Notes: generated by a model not told the origin, from the letters alone. DNA of 64,000 nt from Sphaerisporangium rufum (GCF_016863395.1 NZ_BOOU01000007.1:62001-126000), one strand, 5' to 3'. Shown: positions 26,475-35,199, counted from the first letter of the stretch. Program-made: numbers and translations.

Positions 26475-27692
26475 TCAGGCCGCCATCTTGCGCTTGAGGT
26501 TCTCGTCCAGGGCGGCCAGGAACTCCTGGGTGGTCAGCCACTTGGTGTCGCCGCCGACGATGAGCGCCAGGTCCTTGGTCATCTGACCGGCCTCGACGGT
26601 CTCGACGCAGACCCGCTCCAGGGTCTCGGCGAACGCGGTGACCTCCGGCTGCCCGTCCAGCTTGCCGCGGTGCGCCAGGCCCCGGGTCCAGGCGAAGATC
26701 GAGGCGATCGGGTTGGTGGAGGTCGGGTTGCCCTTCTGGTGCTCGCGGTAGTGGCGGGTCACCGTGCCGTGCGCGGCCTCGGCCTCGACGGTGCGCCCGT
26801 CCGGCGACATCAGCACCGAGGTCATCAGGCCGAGGGAGCCGAAGCCCTGGGCGACGGTGTCGGACTGCACGTCACCGTCGTAGTTCTTGCACGCCCAGAC
26901 GTAGCCGCCCTCCCACTTCATCGCGGCGGCGACCATGTCGTCGATCAGCCGGTGCTCGTAGGTGATGCCGGCGGCCTCGAAGTCGGCCTTGAACTCGCTC
27001 TCGAAGATCTCGGCGAAGATGTCCTTGAACCGGCCGTCGTAGGTCTTGAGGATGGTGTTCTTCGTCGACAGGTAGACCGGGAAGCCGCGGTCCAGGCCGT
27101 ACCGCATGGAGGCACGGGCGAAGTCGCGGATCGACTCGTCGAGGTTGTACATCGCCATCGCCACGCCGGAGCCGGGGAAGTCGAAGACGTCCAGTTCCAT
27201 CGGCTGCGAGCCGTCCTTCGGAGTGAAGGTCAGCGTCAGGGTGCCCTCGCCGGGGACCTTGATGTCGGTGGCCCGGTACTGGTCGCCGAAGGCGTGCCGG
27301 CCGATCACGATGGGCTTGGTCCAGCCGGGGACCAGGCGGGGCACGTTGGCGATGACGATCGGCTCGCGGAAGATGACGCCGCCGAGGATGTTGCGGATGG
27401 TGCCGTTCGGCGACCGCCACATCTTCTTCAGGCCGAACTCCTCCACCCGCGCCTCATCGGGGGTGATGGTCGCGCACTTCACGCCGACGCCGTGCTCGCG
27501 GATCGCGTTGGCCGCGTCGATCGTCACCTGGTCGTCGGTGGCATCGCGGTGCTCGATCCCCAGGTCGTAGTACTTCAGGTCGACGTCCAGGTAGGGGAGG
27601 ATCAGCTGGTCCTTGATGAACTTCCAGATGATCCGGGTCATCTCGTCGCCGTCGAGTTCGACGACCGGACCCGCTACCTTGATCTTGGGCAT
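26475..27692 (-). CDS. icd: NADP-dependent isocitrate dehydrogenase (eukaryotic-like dimeric type)
   Basis: This enzyme oxidises isocitrate to 2-oxoglutarate and CO2, making NADPH. The 405-residue length and motifs ([59 protein letters not shown]) place it in the homodimeric subfamily II shared with eukaryotic enzymes, not the monomeric 740-residue form common in Streptomyces and Corynebacterium. The start is ATG at 27692; the upstream in-frame extension has no conserved residues. It sits beside a citrate synthase gene on the same strand, separated by a small membrane-protein gene. Confidence 0.95.
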   Translation of the reverse strand: MPKIKVAGPVVELDGDEMTRIIWKFIKDQLILPYLDVDLKYYDLGIEHRDATDDQVTIDAANAIREHGVGVKCATITPDEARVEEFGLKKMWRSPNGTIRNILGGVIFREPIVIANVPRLVPGWTKPIVIGRHAFGDQYRATDIKVPGEGTLTLTFTPKDGSQPMELDVFDFPGSGVAMAMYNLDESIRDFARASMRYGLDRGFPVYLSTKNTILKTYDGRFKDIFAEIFESEFKADFEAAGITYEHRLIDDMVAAAMKWEGGYVWACKNYDGDVQSDTVAQGFGSLGLMTSVLMSPDGRTVEAEAAHGTVTRHYREHQKGNPTSTNPIASIFAWTRGLAHRGKLDGQPEVTAFAETLERVCVETVEAGQMTKDLALIVGGDTKWLTTQEFLAALDENLKRKMAA

Positions 27693-27803
27693 GCTTGGGG
27701 TTCCCCTTCTCACAACTTCTGACGAACTGGGCTGGACCGGACTTATCGCGGACGCGGTGAGGCTACCCGAAGGGGCGGATCCGGCCATCGTCCGCCCACG
27801 CCG

Positions 27804-28109
27804 CTACCCACGGCCGACGATCTCCGGCAGGGCCACCGTGAGGGCCACCACGGCGAGCGCGCCGCCGATGAGGGCGAAGGTCACCGCGTCCGCCCGCCGG
27901 CCGCGGACCGCGAGCAGGCCTTGGCCGCCGTCCGGGCCGGCCAGCCGGGCGACCGCGCCGCCGAGCAGCGCCGCGGACACGACCAGCGAGCCCGCCCACG
28001 CGGGCAGGCCCAGCGCCATCGCCCCGAGGCCGGCGGCCGCCCCGGCCAGGACCAGCAGGTACGGCAGGCCGACCCTACCTCTCGTCAATCGGCGCCCACT
28101 TTTGGTCAC
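27804..28109 (-). CDS. Small membrane protein, DUF3017-like
   Basis: This 101-residue protein has three hydrophobic segments (about 15-34, 36-54 and 74-95) and short charged loops, the layout of DUF3017 proteins. The GTG start has GGAGAG just ahead and overlaps the end of the citrate synthase gene by about 35 bases; a TTG start at 28088 would shorten the overlap. In other actinomycetes DUF3017 genes often neighbour folD or central-metabolism genes. Function unknown. Confidence 0.6.
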   Translation of the reverse strand: MTKSGRRLTRGRVGLPYLLVLAGAAAGLGAMALGLPAWAGSLVVSAALLGGAVARLAGPDGGQGLLAVRGRRADAVTFALIGGALAVVALTVALPEIVGRG

Positions 28110-29196
28110 GCTCTCCGATGTACTCGCTGTCCGGGCGGATCAGCCGGTTGTCGGCGTGCTGCTCGATCACGTGCGCGGTCCAGCCGGCCATCCTGCTCAC
28201 CGAGAACACCGGCGTGAACAGGTCGGTCGGGATGCCGAGGTAGTGGTAGACCGTCGCGGCGTAGAAGTCGACGTTCGGGTAGAGCCCCTTCTCGGCGTGG
28301 ACGACCTCCTCCATCTCCTTCGACATCCGATAGTAGGTGTCGTCGCCGCTCGCCTCGGCCAGCTCCCGGGACATCTTGCGCAGGTGCGTCGCCCGCGGGT
28401 CCTCGGTCTTGTAGACGCGGTGGCCGAAGCCCATGATCTTCTCGCCGGCGGCCAGCCGGTCGCGCACCGCCCGCGCGACACCGTCCGCCGGGATGCTCTC
28501 CAGGGTGCGCATGACCTGCTCGTTCGCCCCGCCGTGCAGCGGGCCCTTGAGGGTGCCGATGGCCGCCACGATCGCCGAGTGCATGTCCGACAGCGTCGCC
28601 GCGCAGACCCGGGCGGCGAAGGTCGAGGCGTTCATCGTGTGGTCGGCGTGCAGCACCAGGCAGGTGTCGAAGATCTCCACCGCCCGCGGGTCCGGCTCCC
28701 GGCCGGTGATCTGCAGCAGGAAGTTCGCCGCGATGCTGCGCGCCGGATCCGGTTCCGGGGCCCGCCCGCCGCTGCGCGCCGCGTGGTAGCGCGCGACCAG
28801 GATGGGTTGCTGCGCGGTGAGCCGCGCGGCCTTGCGCCGGTTCGCGGCCGCCTCGTTGGAGTCCTTGTCCGCGTCCTCCGCGCCGGCCAGCGACACCAGC
28901 GAGCGCAGGGCCTCCATCGGCCCCTGCTTCTCGGCGATCTCCGCGACGTTGCCTTCGGCCAGCGCGCCGAGCGCCCGCCCGGAGGCGAGCTCGGCGCCGT
29001 AGTCGGCCAGCTGCCGGCGGGTGGGGAGCGCACCGTGCTGGAGCAGATGCGCCGTCTCTTCGAACGAGACATGGCCCGCCAGGTCGTGGATGTCGTAGCC
29101 GCGGTAGAACAGGCGACCGGCTCGGCCGTCGATGTCGCTCAGCGCGGTGGACGCGGCGACGACATCGGCGAGGCCTTTAGTGGGGTTGTCCGCCAT
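28075..29196 (-). CDS. Citrate synthase (citrate/methylcitrate synthase family)
   Basis: This enzyme condenses acetyl-CoA with oxaloacetate. The 373-residue length fits the short Gram-positive-type (type I) citrate synthases. The start has LADVVAASTALSDIDGRAGRLFYRGYDI. Catalytic regions are visible in LVLHADHTMNASTFAARVCA (first His), GPLHGGANEQVMRTL and GFGHRVYKTEDPRATHL (second His), with the Asp near NVDFYAATVYHYLGIP. Whether it prefers acetyl-CoA or propionyl-CoA cannot be told by eye; the nearby icd favours the TCA cycle. Divergent from the FHA gene across about 180 bases. Confidence 0.93.
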   Translation of the reverse strand: MADNPTKGLADVVAASTALSDIDGRAGRLFYRGYDIHDLAGHVSFEETAHLLQHGALPTRRQLADYGAELASGRALGALAEGNVAEIAEKQGPMEALRSLVSLAGAEDADKDSNEAAANRRKAARLTAQQPILVARYHAARSGGRAPEPDPARSIAANFLLQITGREPDPRAVEIFDTCLVLHADHTMNASTFAARVCAATLSDMHSAIVAAIGTLKGPLHGGANEQVMRTLESIPADGVARAVRDRLAAGEKIMGFGHRVYKTEDPRATHLRKMSRELAEASGDDTYYRMSKEMEEVVHAEKGLYPNVDFYAATVYHYLGIPTDLFTPVFSVSRMAGWTAHVIEQHADNRLIRPDSEYIGERDQKWAPIDER

Positions 29197-29379
29197 GTGT
29201 GGTTTCCTCCGCTTATCTTCACGGGAAGTCTACCCGTGAGCTGGTAAAACCGGCCGCGAAGGTCCAGACCAATTTCTGGTGCGATTCTCGATATGGCAAA
29301 GGACGATTCCTCGACCCCTCCTTTGGGTAAGCCGCAGCTGTAGCGCAAGTAACGGCGGGCTACCTGGGGAGGAACTGCC

Positions 29380-30030
29380 GTGGAGGGGCCGTTCATACGT
29401 GTCGAGGAGACCGGCGAGGTCATCCCGTTGCGCCCCGAGGTCACGACGGTCGGCCGCGGCCGGGGCGTCGACGTGCGGCTGGCCGACCCGAGCGTGTCGC
29501 GGTTGCACGCCGAGTTCGTCCGGCGCGGGCCTTACCTTTACGTCGTCGATCTCGGGCTGTCCCGCAACGGCACCCGGGTGAACGGCCGGCCGATCGCCCG
29601 GAGGGTGCTGGACGACGGCGACGTCGTCTCCTTCGGCGCGGCGCGCTGCCGGGTCGGCGGCGTCCCGCGGGAGGACTTCACCCCCGAGGTGGAGCTGCGC
29701 CGCGCGGCCGCGCCCGAGCTGACCCGGCGCGAGGTGGACGTGCTCACCTCGCTGTGCCGCCCGGCGCTGTCGGACGAGGCGTTCGTCGCCCCGGCGACCG
29801 CGCGGGAGATCGCCGACGACCTGGTGGTGACGGAGGCCGCGGTCAAGCAGCACCTGCTGCGGCTCTACCAGAAGTTCCGCATCCCCGAAGGGATCAACCG
29901 GCGCACCCGGCTCGCCAACGAGGTGGTCGCGCTCGGCCTGGTCCGGCCGACCCCGGTGGTGCCGCCGCAGCGCACCTCCGGCCCCGGCGAGTCCCCGCCC
30001 CCGCAGACCGCCGGCCGCCGCGCCTCGTGA
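29380..30030 (+). CDS. FHA-domain protein with C-terminal helix-turn-helix
   Basis: This 216-residue protein begins at once with an FHA domain (about 5-85: TTVGRGRGVDVRLADPSVSR, then LHAEFVRRG and LSRNGTRVNG), which binds phosphothreonine. A second part (about 105-195) looks like a helix-turn-helix: LTRREVDVLTSLCRPAL and ATAREIADDLVVTEAAVKQH, then LLRLYQKFRI. A Pro-rich tail ends it. The likely role is a phospho-dependent regulator, possibly DNA-binding. The GTG start has GGGGAGGA seven bases ahead. It is divergent from citrate synthase and about 3 kb from a Ser/Thr kinase gene, a plausible partner. Confidence 0.85.
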   Translation: MEGPFIRVEETGEVIPLRPEVTTVGRGRGVDVRLADPSVSRLHAEFVRRGPYLYVVDLGLSRNGTRVNGRPIARRVLDDGDVVSFGAARCRVGGVPREDFTPEVELRRAAAPELTRREVDVLTSLCRPALSDEAFVAPATAREIADDLVVTEAAVKQHLLRLYQKFRIPEGINRRTRLANEVVALGLVRPTPVVPPQRTSGPGESPPPQTAGRRAS

Positions 30031-30031
30031 C

Positions 30032-30060
30032 CCCGCCCGATCCCGCGCGCGGCGGGCGGG
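30032..30060 (+). terminator. Possible hairpin between FHA and ABC genes
   Basis: An 8-bp stem, CCCGCCCG with CGGGCGGG, has a 13-base loop and lies directly after the FHA stop. The modest stem means it may be only a weak or chance structure. Confidence 0.35.
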
Positions 30061-30077
30061 CGCCGTAGAGTCGAGCG

Positions 30078-30695
30078 GTGATCGTCTCGGCGCGTGGAAT
30101 GGACGTGGAACTGGCCGGCCGTACGGTGCTGCGCGGGGTGGACCTGGCCGCCGCCCCCGGAGAGATCGTCGCGGTGCTCGGCGAGAACGGCGTGGGCAAG
30201 TCGACCCTGCTGCGCTGCCTGGCCGGGCTGCAGCCGCCGGCGGCGGGCGAGCTCGGCGTGCTCGGCCGCCCACCGGCCGACGAGCCGGCGTTCTGGCGCG
30301 AGGTGGTGCTGGCCGCCGACGAGCCGGCCTGGTATCCGGGCCTGAGCGTGCGCGAGCACCTGGAGCTCATGCACGCGGTGCACGGCGCGGCCCGGCTGGA
30401 GGTCGGCGCGGCGCTCGACGCCTTCGAGCTGGCCGGACGCGGCGACGTGTCCCCCCTCGCGCTGTCCACCGGGCAGCGGCAGCGCCTGTGCCTGGCGATG
30501 GTCCTGCTGCGGCCGAGCCGGCTGCTGCTGCTGGACGAGCCGGAACGCGGGCTCGACACCGCCTTCCGGCGGCGGCTCGGGTCCTACCTGGCCGGGTACG
30601 CCGCGACCGGCGGCGCGGTGGTGATGGCGACGCACGACCCGGCCCTGGCCGACGCCGTCGCCACCCGCCGCGTGCTGCTGGAGACCGCCGCGTGA
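30078..30695 (+). CDS. ABC transporter ATP-binding protein
   Basis: This 205-residue ATPase subunit contains Walker A GENGVGKSTL, a signature written LSTGQRQRL (LSxGQ type), Walker B LLLLDEPERGLD and a switch His in ATHDPAL. It is short but complete. The next gene, a multi-helix membrane protein, begins inside its stop codon (GTGA), so the two form an ABC exporter-type pair. The cargo is unknown. The translation start is GTG at 30078. Confidence 0.9.
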   Translation: MIVSARGMDVELAGRTVLRGVDLAAAPGEIVAVLGENGVGKSTLLRCLAGLQPPAAGELGVLGRPPADEPAFWREVVLAADEPAWYPGLSVREHLELMHAVHGAARLEVGAALDAFELAGRGDVSPLALSTGQRQRLCLAMVLLRPSRLLLLDEPERGLDTAFRRRLGSYLAGYAATGGAVVMATHDPALADAVATRRVLLETAA

Positions 30696-32383
30696 CCGGG
30701 GTCCGCGCGGTCCGGGGCTTCATCCGCGAGCGCCGTCACCGGCCGGCGCGCTGGACGGATCGGTACACCGCCGGCTTCGCGCTCGCGATGGCGGCCCTGC
30801 TGGCGAGCCGGCCGATCGGCTCGGCGATCGCCTCGGTCGCGCACCCGATCGCCCCCGGACGGCTCGGCGCCGCGTTCGCCCTGGTGACGCTGGCCTTGGC
30901 CGGCCTCCTCGCGCTCGCCCGCGCCGCCGGCCCGATCGTACTCCCGGCCGCGGAGGCCGCCTGGCTCGTGCTGTCGCCGCTGCCGCGCCGCGGGGTGCTG
31001 GCCCGCTCCGCCGTGGAACTGGCGGTGGCCGCGCTGCTGGGCGGGGCGGTCCTCGGCGTGGCCGCGCTCGCGCTGGTGGGCGCAGCCGACCAGGTGGGCG
31101 TGCGGCTGATCGTGGCGGTGGTGCTCGGCATGTCCGCCACGGCCGGCGGCATGGCGTCCGCCGTGCTCGGCCAGGCGTCCGAGCAGTGGCAGTCCGGGAC
31201 CCGGGCGGCGATCACCGTGCTCACCGTGGCGGCCGTCCTGATGGCGGTCCTGGGCGCCGGGCCCGGCCGCGGCCTGCTCGCCGCGGTCGCCGCCGCGCCG
31301 GCCGCGCTCGGCGCGGCGCTCGCCGGCCTGACCGCCGCGGCGGCCGCCCTGGTGGGCCGGCGGGCGTGGGCCGCGCTGGACCGGATGCCCGCCTCGAAGG
31401 TCCTGGCCGCCTCCACCCGGGCCGGCCACCTGGCGGCGGCGACCACCGTCATGGACCCCGGCGCGTTGACCTGGGCCGCCGAGGACAACCGGTGGCGCGG
31501 CCGCATCCTGCGCTCCCGCCGCTGGCCCGCCAGACTGCGTGCCGCCGGCGCGACCGCGCTCGCCCCGGGACCACTCGCCCTCGCCCCGCAGCACGCCGCC
31601 GGCGCACCCGCTCCGGCGCGGCCGGCCGGCCGGTCCGCCTCCCTCGGCGCCCGCCGTCCGGCTCCGGACCCGCGGGCCGGGCGGGGAACGGCGGCACCCC
31701 CCTGGCCGGCCGCGATGGCGGTGGCCTGGCCGGACTGGCGGCTGCTGTCCCGCCGCCCGTGGCGGGCGGCGGGCCTGCTCGCCAGCACGGTGCTGCCCGC
31801 CGCGGTCGGGCAGGCGAGCGGGACCCCGTCCACGCTCACGCTGGTCACGCTGGCCATCGGCGCGCTCTCCGCCGCCGCGACCTGCACCTCCGGCGCACGG
31901 CGGGACGGCGACAATCCGGCGCTGGCCCGCCTGCTCGGCGTCGACCCGCGCGCGGTGCTGGCCGCCCGGGCGGTGCTGCCCGCGCTACTCGGCGCCGGGT
32001 GGCTCGTCCTCGCATTGGCCGGGCTCGCCGCCGCCGGCCCGCTGCCCGGCGGCCCGTGGTGGCTCTTCGGACCGGCCGCCGCACCGGCCCTGGCCGCGGG
32101 CGCGCTGCGGATGGCCCGCCGGGCGCCGATCGACCACTCGATGCCGGTGATCGACACCCCGGGCGGTGCCGTGCCCACCGGTCCGCTGATCTGGGCGGCG
32201 ACCGGCCCCGACCTGGCCGCGGCCGGCTGCGCGCCGCTGCTGTGGGCCCTGTTCAGCGGTTCACCGCTGTCACCCGCGCTGGTGGCCGGGCAGGCGCTGC
32301 TCGCCCTCGGCGTGCTGGCCGCCTACCTGCGGCGCGGCGCGGCGCGGCCGCCCGCGGACCGGCCGGCCGCGGGCGCCGCCTGA
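30692..32383 (+). CDS. Multi-pass membrane protein, probable permease partner of the ABC ATPase
   Basis: This 563-residue, Ala/Leu/Gly-rich protein has many hydrophobic helices (roughly ten to twelve) and a basic, Pro/Ala-rich cytosolic loop around residues 265-345. I recognise no specific motif. Its start overlaps the ATPase stop codon (GTGA), and length and layout fit actinobacterial permeases of the DUF6297-like kind. The pairing is inferred from gene order. Charged residues are scarce in the helices. No conserved loop (such as EAA) could be picked out by eye. Confidence 0.7.
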   Translation: MTGVRAVRGFIRERRHRPARWTDRYTAGFALAMAALLASRPIGSAIASVAHPIAPGRLGAAFALVTLALAGLLALARAAGPIVLPAAEAAWLVLSPLPRRGVLARSAVELAVAALLGGAVLGVAALALVGAADQVGVRLIVAVVLGMSATAGGMASAVLGQASEQWQSGTRAAITVLTVAAVLMAVLGAGPGRGLLAAVAAAPAALGAALAGLTAAAAALVGRRAWAALDRMPASKVLAASTRAGHLAAATTVMDPGALTWAAEDNRWRGRILRSRRWPARLRAAGATALAPGPLALAPQHAAGAPAPARPAGRSASLGARRPAPDPRAGRGTAAPPWPAAMAVAWPDWRLLSRRPWRAAGLLASTVLPAAVGQASGTPSTLTLVTLAIGALSAAATCTSGARRDGDNPALARLLGVDPRAVLAARAVLPALLGAGWLVLALAGLAAAGPLPGGPWWLFGPAAAPALAAGALRMARRAPIDHSMPVIDTPGGAVPTGPLIWAATGPDLAAAGCAPLLWALFSGSPLSPALVAGQALLALGVLAAYLRRGAARPPADRPAAGAA

Positions 32384-32524
32384 CGAAGCGCGCACCGCAC
32401 CGCCCGATCCGCGCACGGTGAGCGGGCGACTCCGTTTCGTCATTGACGGAACGGCTGCGATGGGCGGATGCTCGCAGCGAGGCCGGCGGGGGCGGCGCAC
32501 CGTGAGCGAGAACGAGGTGGACGT

Positions 32525-33268
32525 ATGACCGACCAGGCCGGCGGCGGCGAGATCCGCGAGCCGCTGATATTACGCGACGACGCCGTCACCGGCGGCGTGC
32601 CCGCCCTGTTCGCCGCGATGCGCGCCGACGACGCGCTGCGGCGGCGGTTCGCCGAGGACCCGGCCGGCGTGCTGGCAAAGGTCACCGGGAACGTCGGCCT
32701 GCCGCCACAACGCCTGTCGTCGACCAACCGCCTGGTGTTCTCGCTGCTCGGCAACGCCGAGCTGGTCGACTGGCTGCGCTCCTACGCCGAGGAGCGACGC
32801 GGCGAGCCGATCGAGCGGACCCGGTTCTCCCGCGACTTCGCCGAAGCGGTGCTGGAACACGGGCACGGCAGCCCGGAACTCGACATCATCCGGAACGCGA
32901 TCCGCGACGACGCCGGAATCCGCATCGCGCCGGACGCGTCTCCCTTCATTCACCACAGCGACTTCCTGCTGCCCGGCATCGCGGTCACCACCGATCACAA
33001 GGTGCAACAGCACCAGACCCAGGACCAGGTGCAGGACGCCCAGACCCGGCACGACCACTCCTCCACCCAGAGCTTCACTCCGCAGACCCACTTCACCACC
33101 CCGCACAGCGGCGTGGACCCGGAGGAAGACCTGACGATCTCCCCGGAGTGGCTGCGCATCACCGTCGACGCGCTGGTGAACCAGGCCGGCCTGCTGCGCC
33201 GCAGCAGGCTGTTGGACGTGGACGCGCCGCTGGACCTGCACCTGGACTCCCCGCTGGACCTCGGATGA
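32525..33268 (+). CDS. Putative substrate/precursor protein coupled to a radical SAM enzyme
   Basis: I do not recognise this 247-residue protein. It has no signal peptide or membrane helix. The N-terminal third (about 24-55) has a helical, leader-like look (PALFAAMRADDALRRRFAED), somewhat like the short leader domains of ribosomal peptide precursors. A hydrophobic motif LVFSLLGNAELVDWLRS follows (70-86). Residues about 157-195 are a His/Gln/Thr/Asp-rich tract. The tail ends with acidic leucine repeats (DAPLDLHLDSPLDLG). The ATG at 32525 has GAGGTGG ahead. It overlaps the radical SAM gene by ATGA, so the two are made together. A substrate or partner role is inferred. Confidence 0.7.
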   Translation: MTDQAGGGEIREPLILRDDAVTGGVPALFAAMRADDALRRRFAEDPAGVLAKVTGNVGLPPQRLSSTNRLVFSLLGNAELVDWLRSYAEERRGEPIERTRFSRDFAEAVLEHGHGSPELDIIRNAIRDDAGIRIAPDASPFIHHSDFLLPGIAVTTDHKVQQHQTQDQVQDAQTRHDHSSTQSFTPQTHFTTPHSGVDPEEDLTISPEWLRITVDALVNQAGLLRRSRLLDVDAPLDLHLDSPLDLG

Positions 33269-34344
33269 GCGCGCCGGACCCGGGCCGGGGCGTCTTCGCC
33301 GGCCCGCGCACTCTGTCGATCATGCCGACCTTCGCCTGCCCGGCCGCGTGCGCCGAGTGCGGCACGCTGTCCAGCCCGCACGCCGCGGGCCGGCTGGACC
33401 TCGCCCAGATCGTCGCCGCGATCGACGAGGCCCGCGAGCTGGGCTTCTACAACGTCGTCTTCACCGGCGGTGAGGCGACGCTGCGCTGGCGCGACCTGCT
33501 CGCCGGCATCACGCACGCGCGCGACCGGGGGTTCCCGGTGCGGCTGGTGACCAACGCGCACTGGGCCCGGAGCCTGGAACGGGCCCGTGCCCGGGTGGCC
33601 GCGCTGGCCGGCGCCGGGCTCACCGAGATCAACTACAGCACCGGCGACGAGCACGTCCGCTTCGTCCCGGTTGACCGGGTGGCCTACGCGATGGTCGCCG
33701 CGGCCGAGCGCGATCTGCCCGTGCACGTGATGGTGGAGATGAAGCTCGGCAACGAGATGACCCGCGACCGGCTGCTGGCCCACCCGGCGCTGGACCTGCT
33801 GGACGCCGGGCGGCGGGCGGCGATCTCGGTGAAGTCCAGCCCGTGGATGCCGCTCAGCCCCGACCGGTTCCACCGCTACGAGCCCGGCACGGCCGCCGAC
33901 CGCGGCAACCTGGGCTCGCGGACCGGGTGCCCCAGCGTGCTGCAGACCTACACCGTGCAGGGCGACGGCCGGATCGGCGCCTGCTGCGGCATCGGGTTGC
34001 GCGCGATCGGCGAGTTGAACGTCGGGCGCGCCGAGGGTGCCGAGCCGCTGCGCCGGGCCGTCCAGGAGGCCGAGCAGGACTTCCTCAAGCTGTGGATCCA
34101 CTACGAGGGCCCGGAACGGGTGATCGCCTGGGCGGCGTCGCACGATCCGTCCATCGAGTGGGAGGGCCGGTACGGCCACCACTGCCAGGCCTGCCGCCGC
34201 CTGTATCAGGACGACACCATCCGGGCGGTCGTCCGCCGGCACTGGAAGGAGGTGGTCGCCCGGGTGCTGCAGGCCGCCTGGTTCGACGAGGTGGACGGCC
34301 CCCGGCGGCTGCGCGAGATCGCCGCCCCGGCGCCGGCCGGCTGA
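33265..34344 (+). CDS. Radical SAM enzyme with extra C-terminal cysteines
   Basis: This 359-residue protein has the classic radical SAM motif CPAACAEC (Cys25, 29, 32) binding a 4Fe-4S cluster, and TGGEATL (67-73), the SAM-binding loop. Additional cysteines lie at 222, 240, 241, 307 and 310 (with HHCQAC), suggesting an auxiliary cluster as in SPASM-type peptide-modifying enzymes. It starts within the stop codon of the upstream 247-residue gene, which is probably its substrate or partner. Such enzymes make carbon-carbon or thioether crosslinks in peptides. The actual reaction is unknown. A perfect 9-bp hairpin follows about 70 bases downstream. Confidence 0.85.
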   Translation: MSAPDPGRGVFAGPRTLSIMPTFACPAACAECGTLSSPHAAGRLDLAQIVAAIDEARELGFYNVVFTGGEATLRWRDLLAGITHARDRGFPVRLVTNAHWARSLERARARVAALAGAGLTEINYSTGDEHVRFVPVDRVAYAMVAAAERDLPVHVMVEMKLGNEMTRDRLLAHPALDLLDAGRRAAISVKSSPWMPLSPDRFHRYEPGTAADRGNLGSRTGCPSVLQTYTVQGDGRIGACCGIGLRAIGELNVGRAEGAEPLRRAVQEAEQDFLKLWIHYEGPERVIAWAASHDPSIEWEGRYGHHCQACRRLYQDDTIRAVVRRHWKEVVARVLQAAWFDEVDGPRRLREIAAPAPAG

Positions 34345-34413
34345 GCCCCGGACGCACCCGCTCGCCCGCGTCCCGGCGTACCCGGCCGTCGCCCGCGTCT
34401 CGGCGGCCGGCCC

Positions 34414-34434
34414 GCCGGGACGCGACGTCCCGGC
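34414..34434 (+). terminator. Hairpin terminator after the radical SAM gene
   Basis: A perfect 9-bp stem GCCGGGACG / CGTCCCGGC with a 3-base loop CGA lies 70 bases downstream of the radical SAM stop codon and closes the two-gene unit. Confidence 0.6.
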
Positions 34435-34515
34435 GCCGGAAGCGGGCGGCGAACGGGGTGGCCGGACCGGGAGAATTCTCCTGGCAAGCGTGGGCGTGAT
34501 TGCTACGGTGAAGGC

Positions 34516-35121
34516 ATGACGGTCCAGGTCAGGAGCGAAATCGTGACAGATGCCCATCTTCCCGGCTGGCTGCGGCCGCCGCCGGAAGGATTCACGGCAG
34601 AAGACCTCGATCACTTTCCGGATTTGCCCGCGCACACAGAGTTGATTGACGGAAGCTTGGTCTTCGTGAGCCCGCAGAAGGACTTCCACTCCGTCATCGT
34701 CGACCTGCTCGTCACCGCGCTACGACGCTGCGCCCCCGAGCGATACCGGGTACGCCGGGAGATGAGCATCATCCTCGGCCCGCGGCAGCGGCCGGAGCCG
34801 GATATCGCCGTCATCCACGCCGACGCCCTGACGGGGCCGGACACGACCGCCTACCAGGCCGCCGACGCGGTGTTGCTGGTCGAAGTGGTGAGCCCCGACT
34901 CCGAGACCCGCGACCGGGAGCGCAAGCCCGAGCTGTACGCCACAGCCGGCATCAAGCATTTCTGGCGGGTGGAGCAGGACAAGGGACGCCCGACGGTCTA
35001 CGTCTACGAGATCGACCCGGCGACCAAGAAGTACGTGCCGACCGGCATCTTCCACGACAAGCTGCGACTCACCGTACCCTTCAAGATCGACATCGACCTG
35101 ACCGAGGCCGACCGCCTCTGA
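34516..35121 (+). CDS. Uma2-family (DUF820) restriction-endonuclease-like protein
   Basis: This 201-residue protein has the Uma2 pattern: TELIDGSLVFVSP (Glu of the PD-(D/E)xK fold), PDIAVIHADAL, VLLVEVVSPDSETRDRERKPELYATAGIKHFW with catalytic Asp/Glu/Lys-type residues. The family is common in actinomycetes and cyanobacteria; its biological target is not established. Base composition is a little lower in GC at its start (34500-34700) than in neighbours, which may point to transfer. It lies between the radical SAM pair and a degenerate copy of part of the 247-residue gene. The start ATG has AAGGC ahead. Not obviously in an operon. Confidence 0.88.
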   Translation: MTVQVRSEIVTDAHLPGWLRPPPEGFTAEDLDHFPDLPAHTELIDGSLVFVSPQKDFHSVIVDLLVTALRRCAPERYRVRREMSIILGPRQRPEPDIAVIHADALTGPDTTAYQAADAVLLVEVVSPDSETRDRERKPELYATAGIKHFWRVEQDKGRPTVYVYEIDPATKKYVPTGIFHDKLRLTVPFKIDIDLTEADRL

Positions 35122-35143
35122 CCGGCCCCGGGAGCGGCCGGTC
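35120..35143 (+). terminator. Hairpin overlapping the Uma2 stop codon
   Basis: An 8-bp stem, GACCGGCC with GGCCGGTC and an 8-base loop, begins within the stop codon of the Uma2 gene. Confidence 0.5.
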
Positions 35144-35199
35144 GACCGCAGGCGTGCCGCACGGTGGGCGTGGACGCCGGGACGCGCCCGCCGCACGAT

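Noticed and set aside
26475-27788. Longer isocitrate dehydrogenase start at 27788
   Set aside because: The extra N-terminal residues are not conserved and the ATG at 27692 gives the family start [14 protein letters not shown].
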